64,000 nt of DNA, taken from assembly GCF_030125375.1 (NCBI RefSeq), contig NZ_JASJUU010000003.1:262247-326246 (forward strand), given 5' to 3'. The DNA is from Pseudoalteromonas umbrosa. GTDB lineage: Bacteria; Pseudomonadota; Gammaproteobacteria; Enterobacterales; Alteromonadaceae. Shown here piece after piece: positions 27,401-39,400 of the stretch (position 1 is the first letter of the stretch; each line of letters opens with the position of its first letter). The position numbers and the translations under genes are program-made. The notes beneath the pieces were generated by a model, which worked only from the letters and a program-made list of their open reading frames with translations, was not told where the DNA came from and did no database searches.

Positions 27401-30400
27401 TGAGGGATCCAACTTTAAAAGCTCGCACAAGTTATCTGGCACATTGACGCTGCCTGTGAAAGTAGAGCTTGTCGATGATGCGCCAGTGATTGGTCAAAAA
27501 GGCCAAATTGGTGCAACAGAGATCCCTTTGACCGATGAAATGCTAAGCGCCAGTGAACTTGTCGTCGAAGAGTCAGCTGAGGGTGAAATATTTGCTGCCT
27601 ACTTTAATCAAGCATCACAACAGGTAACAATAAAGAAGTTTGTAGATAAGCAGTGGCAGCAAGTAGACATAATTAATACGTTAGGAGCGCATAGCAGTAC
27701 TTCACTGCAAATGCGTTTTGATAATAATGGCTCTTTATATCTCGCTTTTATCTCCAAAGCTGAAGCCAATAGCGCTGATGGCGCAATAAATAAGAGTGCT
27801 TTGTCAGTCGCTAAATATAACACTAACTCTGGTGCGCGAGATTATCATTATCAAAGTCTTCAAGATGTTACTTTACTCAGTGATGTGTTTGGGTTTGTCC
27901 TTGACGAGCATGGCTTACCTTATGTGATGGTACCTAATACGCTTTCAGAGAGTAATACCGTCACAGAAGCGAGCATTTTCAAACTGAACGATAATAGCAC
28001 ACCAACAAAGTGGCAATCAGTTTATGCATTCAGTGATAAGTTGTTTGATGATTTTCGATATAGTGATGAAGGCCAGCTACATGCTGCTGAATTAAAAAGT
28101 TTATCGCTAGCTATTGAAAACGGTACTATTCACTACGCTGCCGCAGCACAAATGAACATGGCTTCAGCTACTTTGATTGGCAAGATCGTAGAGGACCAAG
28201 GTGGTTTAATTCATATAATTGACAATGAATTGGGCGGAAAAGTCAAAACGGCAGATGGGGAAAGTTATATGTCTTCTTCTGCCTATATATCACAGGCGAA
28301 GGCAGTTAATAGTGTTTCTGGAGTACATTCATTAACCTCACTCACTGAATTTTGGCAATATACATTTGTCGATTATTTTGCCCGAGCATATGATGGTAGC
28401 GATACTTATCAAGTAGACAGGTTAAAAATCAGTAATCACGGTAGTGTCGTTGCTTTGGGTAGTGATACTGCCTATGCGGCGGAAGTGACTTCCAAATGGG
28501 GAAGTTCAACGACCAGAGTTGTGGTGTATCACGTAGTGGATAAAGCGTGGGAGATATACCACGAATTTGAATTACCTTTCGGATCTGATCCTACTTCAGG
28601 AGAACTGAAGTTTTCAGGTGACAATCAATTATTTTATAAAGTTAAAGATAGCACTGAGCAATTAAGTCGTTTATATAAAATCGGCGATGTAGGTGCCATG
28701 GATTGGAGCACTTCAAAGATAAGCGCCAACACACCGTCGAATATTCTTGCTGGCTTACAAGTCCAAGATCCAGACTCAGAAGAAGCGGTATTTACCCTAA
28801 CCACAGACGACGCAAATCTACCGGGGACGTTTAGTTTACCTGCCGATTTTGATAAAGGTGCGGCCATTGTTGAATTTACTCAAAATGGTAAAGGGGTAAG
28901 GCTCAGCGGTCAGATTGAAGACATCAATCGTGTACTTGCGGCGCTGATATTCACACCTAATAGTCAATACGAAGGCACGCCTAAATACACGTACACAGTA
29001 CAAGGTTCGTCAGGTGACACTGAGACCAACGGCGAATTTGACTTAAACATTATTTCGTATACCGAGCTTTCGTCATTTTTTACTTTGGAACCAATGAATG
29101 TGCGTGAAGGTGGTGAAGAGCGTATAAGGGTAAACCTATTTCCGTCTATCGATTATCAAGGTGATATATGGGATGACTTGACGTTCTTATTCGATACGCA
29201 ATCTCTGCACTCTGGAGACATTTACCATGACGCCAATGGTGATGGCACCATTGTTGATAGCGAAAAGTTGACAGAACAAGAGTTGAGCGCACCGCGACCT
29301 CTGGCTGACATTTTGAATGGAGCATTCTACTTTGCGCACGATGGCTCTGAATCGCCACTTGATTTTTCAATTTTGGTTGACGCGAGCTTGCGAGAAGGCT
29401 CTGAACATAGCCAGCGATACTCAAGCTCTGCGACGTTCATTTTACCGGTAAGCGTAAAACTGGTTGACGATCCAATTGAGTTTGGTGCGCAGGGCAGTAA
29501 TATTACGACCTCAGAAATCCCGCTGACAGATGAGATGTTGAACGCTGATGAGTTATTGATTAGGACAAGCCCATCTGGTGAGATACATGTTATATATACT
29601 GAAGATGCACAAACAGCTACAAAGCTCTCCTGGCTTAAGCTTGTAGATGGTCAATGGCAGAATGTAGCTGATGAGCAATTTCTTGGTATGTCTTCGGGAG
29701 AATTCCAATCGATATCTCCACAACTTGAGTTTGCAGACGATGGCAGTGCGTATCTAGTTCATATTCAGCATGGTTCAAACGACGAGAAAAGTTTGTCGAT
29801 GATCCATTACGATGCTGAAGCAGACGCTGCAACGACATATCCTTTACACACGGGATTTGAGAATGATGACTCTTTAGGTGGCCCAATTAAAAGCAGTGCG
29901 TTTGCGCTGGCACTAGATGAAAACGATACTCCGTATGTGATGTTTCATCGAGATTTGCTAGAGGTAGCTGATCATGTAATTTATAAATTCCAACAAAATG
30001 GTGATGAGCTTGGCTGGGCTGAGTACCGAACTATTGACCGAGATTTAAACGCAGTATCCAAACCGGGAACGGGGAACACCGTATATCTGCCTATCAAGCG
30101 CCTATCTTTAGTCGTGAATGCTGAAAACGACACGGCCTATTACTCAGTAAATATGTCAGGCGAGCAGTACTTTACCGACCAATTTTTGACACAAGGCAAT
30201 GAAAATACATTACTGTGGAATGCAACGGTCGTCTATAAACATGACGAAAGCTCTGCAAACGTTGTTTATGATCTTGGTAATGGTAGTAATATCAGTTCTA
30301 CCAAATCACGGTTTATTACTGAAGTTGAGCTTGAACAAAAGCAAGACGCCTTAGGTAACGTGATTGGAGTTCATTCTATTCGTAGTATGGTCGAAACTGA

Positions 30401-33400
30401 TCTAAACGGCATGCATATTGACAGTTTTGCTATGTTGAATGATGGCACTCAAACGCGAACTGATCCGCAATCCTTTAATGCCAATACCAGTAACGTTGTT
30501 TTAGGCAAAGAAACGCCTTATATTGTTGAAGTAACCTCGGCTGATAATGGCGGCTCAAACGTAGTTATTCAGCATATGGTTAATGGCCAGTGGGAAGTGT
30601 ATCAGCAATATGAAGTCCCATTTGCAGTTAATAAAGCACCTGAAATAGAAATCACAGGCACTAACCAGTTAATAGTAAGCGTTGAAGGTGATAATGCGGG
30701 TGAAACAAATGTTGCAATCACAAAAGACGAGCCAACAAATTGGGCGGTGACGCCGATTAATGCGGCCAAATCTGCACAGTTTTTTAAAGACTTTGTCCTA
30801 AAAGACGATGATGCAGATGAAGTTACCTTTAGTGTAAATACAACTGCAGACGGCTTACCGGGTGTGTTTAGCCTACCAGAAGACTTTGACCTTGGTACTG
30901 CAAGCATTGACTTTGGCGACCCTGACAGTGCTGAATACGGTAAAGAAGTTACCATCACGGGTACTGTTGAAGATGTAAATCGCTTAATTGCTGCGCTGAC
31001 CTTTACACCAAAAGATGGCTATGAAGGCAAACCTCAATACAGCTACTCTTTACAAAGTAACACCGATGATGAGCCGCTTACGAGCAACTTTGATTTAAAT
31101 ATCACAGACGCTAACACTGCGCCAACACGTGTAGTTAATAAGCCGATATATGTTTTGCCTGAGCGCGAAGGCCATACACAGATCACAATAGATCGCCTCA
31201 AAGCGACTGATCCTGATGACAACGATGCGGGTATTTTTTACGAAATTGTAGAGTTGCCTGAAAGTGGCTTACTGCGCCTTACTCACTCAGATGGCGGTTC
31301 AGGTTTAGTGGAAACTGATTTACAAGTAGGTAGCAGTTTTAGTCAGCTTGACCTGATGGACAACGAAGCGGGTAGCAAGCTTGAGTATATTGTCGAAAAT
31401 GGCATTAGAGCAGGGGCGTTTAAACTACGGCTGATCGATGGTGGTGAAGATGGTGTTCAACCAAGTGAACCATTCATTGTGTCCTTGGTGGATACTAAAC
31501 CAGCTGTGTCATTGAGCCAAACTGACATCAATCTATCTGCATTACTGTATGAAAATGCCTTTACCACCATTGAAGCGCCTGAGTTTGATGCACAAAGCGT
31601 CACCTTTGGACTATATGAGGTTATTGATGGCATATGTACGACAGATGTATTTGCTGGTATTTACCTTGATGGTAATGCACTGAAAGCTGATGATTTGTTT
31701 GATGCCGGTGACCTTGAAATCTGTGTTGTAGCCAAAGACGATATCTGGGAAGTGAAGCAAGTCTTTACCCTGAACCTTGAAGATAACTTGCCGGTAGAGG
31801 CACCTTCGATGCCGGATTTAGTAGCAATTAGAGATTCAGGTGAATTTAACGATGACAATATCACAAGCTCAAGGCAGCCAACTTTCGAAGGAACAGGCCC
31901 ATCCGGTTTAGTTGTAGAGCTAACAAGTAGTATTGATGGCATTATTGGCAGTGGCCTGGTAAATGCTGGTGGTGCGTGGAGCGTTCGAGTTAGAGATGAT
32001 TTAAGTGAAGGTACTCACATTATTACAGCTTTAGCGAGAAAGGGAGAAATTAACAGCCTTCCATCAGCACCGCTTACTGTCACTATTGAACATAGTGCGC
32101 CGCCAATAGCCTCGGGTGACTACGCGCGTTTATCCAATGCGAGCATATCAGGTTCGATACCAACGGTTACAACTGATAAACCAGTTATTGAGGGCGTTGC
32201 AAAAGGGTTCGTTACTGTTCGAATTTCTTTAGTTACTCCAGGCGAAACTCCTTTAATTGAATTGGTACCTGTTAGTTCCGATGGCTCATGGTCATATCAA
32301 GTACCCAATGGTCTCAAAGATGGTACTCACTACTTATCTACTTATGCTGTTAGCAGCGCTGGAAATTCATCACTGTTTCCTGATATAGAGTTCAAAGTAG
32401 ATACGTCAGCTTTCTCAACACCAACAGAGTTCTCTTGGAGGGGGGAAGATGGTTATATCAATGCCAGTGAGCTTGTCAACTATCAAATCAATGGTCAATT
32501 CGCAGGCGCTATTCCTGTTGGTGACAAGTTAAATGCCTCGATTCAAGTGGGCACACAAAGTTTTGATGGCTCTGCTACAGTGGCTAATCAGATAGCTTGG
32601 TCAATTGAGCAGTTTGGAATGAATAGCGCTCAATTTACAAACGAGACAGAGTTTAAGCTGACATTGCAAGCTGAGGACATACATGGCAATACATCAGAGT
32701 CTGTAGTGCGCACTGCCAAACTGGATGTAGTAAGTCCGTCTGTTGTGATTGAGGCATCTCAGTCGTTGGCAGGTGCCAATGAGCCTGTTAGATTGTTGTT
32801 CTCATTTAGTGAGCCTGTGGCGTCATTTACACGCGATATGATCAGCTTACAAAACAATAAAGGGACATTGGGGCCTGTTGTTAAGCACAGTAGCACCAGC
32901 TACTCCGCGATATATACCCCAGCAGCTGGGAATATTGGCCAAGAAGAGTTTAAGATTAATGCAGGTCGTTATTTTGATATCGCGGGTAACCTAGGCCAAT
33001 CTGCATCGTTTACACTCGACATTGACTCTGTTGCGAATGAGAACCACAGCATTCGTTTTGAAAAGCAGACTTACCTTGCCGGTGACAATGAAGTTAAGTT
33101 TACACTATTGGGCTTAGAAGCTGGCTCAAGCTATAGCTATGAGCTCAGAAGCAGCGGCGGCGGTGTGGTATCAGGTGGGGAAGTATTAGCGAATAACCTC
33201 ACAGGCAAAACTGTCACGGTTAGTCAGCTTGACGAGCTCAAAGACGGTGAGTTAACACTTTCAGTGGTCGCAACTGATAAAGCGGGCAATCGCTCAGAGG
33301 CAAAAACAACCTCTGCAACTATGGATAGAACAGCGCCGAGCGTTGTGTCGATTACTGCGAATGACACGCGACTGGATGCAGACGATAAAGCGATTATCAC

Positions 33401-36400
33401 CATTACATTAAGTGAGCCCAGTGCTGATTTTAATATCAGTAGTCTTAATGAAAATGGCGGTCGTTTATCAAGGTTTAAAAACCTGAGTGACACAGTATAT
33501 CAGGTTGAATTTACGCCATCTCGCAGTGTTGAGCAAACAGGCTCTGTCAGCGTAAATGCCAATAGCTTTACAGACATTGCAGGTAACGGCAACACGTTAA
33601 CATCGCCGATTGAGTTTGATATTGATACAAAGGCGCCTGGGAGACCAAGTGTTACATTTAATAGTGATGTATATAACGCTGAAAGCTTGACTAACGCATT
33701 CTTCACAGTGAGTTACGAAGGTGATGCAGATGGCTTTGAGTGGACCTTGTCTAATGTAGATGGAGGAATTGGTGGTAGCGATGATAGCAGACCTAGTTCT
33801 TCTGAGCCGATTTATCTAAACAAGACTGTTAAAAGCATGCATGCGCAGCTTGATGATTTGGCAGACGGTATTTATACCTTCACGTTTGTTTTATCTGATG
33901 ATTTTGGAAACGACTCTTATGAAGCCGTTGAAACCATCACCTTAGATAATCAAAAGCCAACGGTAGACATTACTGTAGCTGATGGTGTGTTAGGCACCGA
34001 AGGGCGTGTGGTTGAATTTACCGTGAGTGAGGCTGTTACAGGCTTTGCCCTAGAGGACATCAGTGCATCATCTGGTCATTTTGAGGCCTTCACATCTCTT
34101 GGCAACAACCGCTATACAGCCAAATACATTCCGTTAAATGACGTCAGTGTCGATGTTATTGTCTCGGTTTCAAGCGGGGCATTTACTGATGCGGCACTTA
34201 ATGCGGTAGACAGCACAACCAAAACATTGACTGTGGATACTAAAGCGCCAAGCGTACAATCTGTGAATTTAAGCAGTGGCACTTATAATATTCAAAACCA
34301 AGCGCAAGCGAGCTTTAGCTTTGTTGGTGCAGAAGTTGGCGCGACTTATCGTTATACGTTGACTAGCTCAGGTGGCGGCACAATCTCTGAGTCAGGCACC
34401 ATTGAGCAAGCAAATCAAAAAGTGACATTTACAGACTTTGCCAGCTTAAAAGATGGTGATTTAACACTGAATGTTACTTTGACCGATGTTGCTGGTAATA
34501 CATCAGTTGCGTCACATACAGCAACGCTAGACACAGTATCTCCAGAAATACTGAGCTTAACGTCTAATGATATGGCACTTAAGCTAGGCGAAGAAGCGCT
34601 CCTCACTATTACGCTTAATGAAGCTGTTGAGGCGCTTTCGTCAGCACAATTTAGTGTGGTGAACGGTAAACTGTCTGACTTTAAAGCACTTAGCCCAACC
34701 ACTTATCAGGCTAAACTCAAACCGAGTGATAATGTAGACGGTGAAATACAACTAGTTATTAGCGCTGGCAGCATACAAGACGCTGCGGGTAATACCAACT
34801 CAGAAGCTAAGTCATTGTCTATTACGACTGATACAAGCGTACCGACAGGTCAAAGCGTTACCATTGATCAAGCAGAGATCAATGAGGACAATGACACCGC
34901 CTTGAGCTTCACCTTAAGAGGCTTGGAAGGTTCTGGCTTGATCACCTATCATATCAGTGATGGCAGTAATTCAGTAGGCAGTACTTCGCCAATTGCAATT
35001 ACTGGTACAACGCAAGTGATTTCGGGTATTGATGTATCTAGCTTGGCTGAAGGCAAGTTGTTCTTAAATGTTGTTGTTCTAGATGACGCACATAATGCTG
35101 CTGAGGCCATTACTGCAAGCGTTATCAAAGCATATAACGTCGCGCCAACATTGTCAGGCACGCCAGCATCGACAATTAATGAAGATTCAGAGTTTGTGTT
35201 TGAACCACTTCTTAATGACCCAGATACAGACAATGAGCACGTATTTACCATTAACCAAACCCTACCATGGGCAACATTTGATGCTCAAACAGGTAAATTG
35301 AGTGGTACGCCAACAGATGAGCATGTCGGTACATACGATAACATTCAAATCACAGTGAATGATGGCCGCGAAACGTTTACGTTGCCTGCATTTAGCGTTG
35401 AAGTTGTTAATACCAACGATGCGCCTGTGGCACAGAACTTGGCATTTGACCTAAATGAAGCAGAGCAACTCATTGTTGCTAAAGCGCAAGGTTTGATTGA
35501 TACCGCTACGGATGACGATATTGATAGTGGTGATGTGTTAAAAGCCATTATTGTCAATGAGCCGCAATTTGGTGCGCTTGTACTGAATGACGATGGTAGC
35601 TTTACATACAGTCATGATGGCAGTGAAAACCACAGCGATAGCTTTGGCTATCAAATTGAAGATGCTAGTGGCGCTCGTTCTGAGCTTCGCACTGTGTCTT
35701 TAAATATGAACGCGCAAGCTGATGCGCCGGTAGTAGTAGATGACTTTGCTCAAACACTCGAAGACACGCAAATCATAGTCAAGTTATTAACTAATGACAG
35801 TGATGCTGAAAATGACATGGTTGCTTCGTCTGCGGCGGTTATTGTTGAGCCTAAGCTGGGTAGTTATAGCATTGAAAATGGCATTATTACTTATACACCA
35901 AACCTCAATGCCACAGGTCAAGATAGCTTAACTTACACGGTGAAGGATTTAGCGGGTAACACATCAGCTGCAGCGACGCTGATCATAGATATCACGCCTG
36001 TAAACGATAAACCAGTTGCCAAATCATTTGAGTTATTGGTTACTGAAGATACAGCGAGTAACAGTATAGATCTTCGTGGCAAGTCTGAAGATGTTGAAGA
36101 CATTAACCCAACAGGTGCTATTGCATTAACGGCTACCCCGACGAAAGGTTTTGTCACCCTAGACCAACAGACTGGAAGCTTAGTCTACACACCAAATGCA
36201 GATGCCATCGGCAGCGATGTATTTAGCTATACGATAGCGGATAGTGACGGCCTGATCTCAGAGCCTGCAATCGTGACTGTGAATATTGGTGCAGTGAACG
36301 ATCGTCCTGTCGTGGGTAACGATACATTGGCCATGACAGAAGATGAAGTGGCGACGCTTAATATTCTTGCTAATGACTCTGATGTTGAAGATCAAGGCTT

Positions 36401-39400
36401 TAACGCTGCAAATGTCATGCTAGAGGATAAAGGCGCGGGCGCAGGTGTTTACGATATGGCCGATGTTGCAGTACTTGCTGATGGCACATTAGAGATAACA
36501 CCAAAGCAAGATGCCAATGGTCGCTTTAGCTTTACTTATACATTGGTAGACAGCGAACAGTTGAGTTCTGAGTCGGCAACAGTGACAGTTGATATTACGC
36601 CTGTTAATGACGCACCAGTTGCGCTAGATAATATGGCGGAGTTGTTTGAAGAAGGTTCACATGAAGTCAATGTATTAGGTAATGACAGTGACGTTGATGA
36701 GAACGATACCTTAGATCTGTCAAGTGTTAGCGTTGTTAAGCAACCGCTAAATGGTCAAGTGCGTGTGACAGATACTGGCGCCATTGTGTACGTACCAAAT
36801 ACCAACTTTAACGGTGATGATACATTTACCTATACAGTAAGAGATGCGGCAGGTGCGCTTTCTAATGAAGCAACTGTCACGATGACAGTGAAGCCGCTGA
36901 ATGATGCACCGGTTGCACAAAGTCAAAGCGTGTCTTTAGCAGAAGATGGGTCATTATTGATCACACTTGCTGCTACTGATATTGATGGTGATGAACTGAG
37001 CTATCAAATTGTTAGCAGCACCGCATCTGGCTCATTGACACAACAGAGTGTAAATACATGGACTTATGCGCCTAATGCAAACTTCAATGGCCAAGATAGT
37101 CTGCAGTTTATTGCTTTTGATGGTCAAGTTGAGTCGGAGCCCGCGCAGGTTACTATTACGGTAGATGCAGCGAACGATGCCCCTGAAATATCGGGAGCCC
37201 CAGCTACTAATGTTGATCAAGACGTTGCTTATTCATTTACACCACAAGTAACCGATTTAGATGAAGATTCGCTTACTTTCAGTGTGTCTAATCTGCCAGT
37301 TTGGGCAAGCTTTGACGCGCAATCAGGTACTCTCAGTGGTACACCAGGCCGCGATGATGTGGGCTCGTATACAGATATTGTGATCACAGTATCAGACGGA
37401 GAGTTGACAGCTTCTCTAAGCCCATTTGCCATTGAAGTTGGCTATGTAAACGCGAAGCCAGTTGCACAGGGGATGGATGTCTTTGTAAATGAAGACTCTA
37501 CAGTCAGTTTCAGTGCGCCTGTATCAGATGCAGATCAAGATAGCTTAAGTATTAGTATTACTGAGCAGCCAAGTTTCGGGTCATTAACCATTCAAGGGCA
37601 GTTATTTACTTATGTTCCCGGTGCAAACTTTAATGGCTCTGATAGCTTTAGCTATGCCGTAAATGATGGTGCTGAAGACTCAGTTGCTGCACAAGTGGCT
37701 ATTTCAGTTAATCCATTGAATGATGCGCCAGTTGCGCAAAATGACGCGTTTACATTTAACACAGTGTCATCTTCATACACGCTAAATGTACTGACAAATG
37801 ACACAGATGTTGATGCAGGCGATGTACTGAGCTTAGTTGGTGCAAGTGCATCAATTGGTAGTGTGACGATTGAAAATGGCCAATTGGTTTATCAACCTCA
37901 GGCCACAGTTCAAGATACTGCCGTGATCACTTATATGATTGCTGATCCGCAAGGTGAACAGTCAAGCGCAACTGCAACGGTAGATATTGTTAATAATGCT
38001 GCTGGTTCTGCAGGCCAATTAACCTTGACTACGCCGCAGGACAAGGTCGTTGATGCAACAGGGTTATTTACTAAGGTTGACTTAGGTAGTGCGACAGCAA
38101 CAGATGGTAATGGCAATCCTATTGCGGTTTCGCTGGTGGATGGTAAAACTGTATTTGCACCAGGCTTACACCATGTTTATTGGAAAGCCACTGACAGCAA
38201 TGCACAGTCAATCGTTAAAAAGCAAACTCTAACAGTTAATCCGCTTATTTCTTTGAGCAAAGATAGCCAAATTGCTGAAGAGCACACACATACGGTTAAG
38301 GTATTCTTAAATGGTGAAGCACCTTCTTACCCGGTGACTGTACCTTATACTATTTCAGGCACGGCTGATGGCAACGACCATGATTTAATTGATGGTGAGG
38401 TCATTATTAACGAGGGCAATGAAGGAGTAATTAGCTTTAATGTGTTTGGTGATGGTGTAGTAGAGGGTAATGAAACCATAGTGATTACCCTTGCTGATAC
38501 ACTAAACCGAGGGGCAAAATTTGCCAGTACGGTGACGATTGTTGAAGAGAATGTTGCACCAGCATTGTCGTTTGAAACAGTACAAAGTGGCGAATCTCGC
38601 TCTTTGGTTGTTCAAAGTGGTGGCTTAGTGCAAGTCAAAGCAAGTGCGACTGATGCAAACCCGTTAGATGCAGTGACATATAGCTGGGTGGCAGAAGATC
38701 AGCAGCTGGGCAATCTGAGCACGGCGGCAGATGTGTTTGAGCTTGACCCTAAGGGTTTAAGTGCTGGCATTTACAAGTTAAGCGTTACAGCAAGTGATGA
38801 TGGTGTGCCAAGTTTATCTTCGACTGTAGATGTGTATCTTGAAGTGGTTGAAAGCCTACCAGAGTTAGGTACTGAAGACAGTGATGGTGATTTGATCCCT
38901 GACTCGCAAGAGGGTTTTGCAGATACTGACAATGACGGTATTCCTGATTACCTAGATGCAAGCAGTGACTGTAATGTTATTCCTGGACAAATCAAAGATC
39001 CAAATCAATTCCTCGTTGAAGGTGAGCCGGGTGTTTGCTTACGTAAAGGGGTGACGGTTGCTCAAAACAGTACAGGTGGCGCACAGCTGCTAGAAAGTGA
39101 ACTACCTGCTGATGCTGAAGCAACAAACATTGGCGGCCTATTTGACTTTATTGCGACTGGTTTGCCAAAAGAGGGAGACGTGTATGGGATTGTAATCCCG
39201 CAGCGTAAACCGATCCCTGTGAATGCGATTTATCGTAAATATCGCAACGGCGAGTGGATAAACTTTGCCGTTACTGATCAAGACAAAATCTTATCCGCAG
39301 CAGGAGAGCCAGGCTACTGTCCACCTCCAGGTAGCAGTGAGTGGCGAGATGGTTTAAATGAAGGCGATTGGTGTGTTCAGTTGAAGATAGTCGATGGCGG

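Noticed and set aside
35419-37990. Regularly spaced similar DNA segments, considered as a CRISPR array
   Set aside because: The recurring segments encode N-D-A-P-V-A linkers ~270-310 bases apart inside one long frame; they vary at codon third positions and are too far apart for CRISPR.
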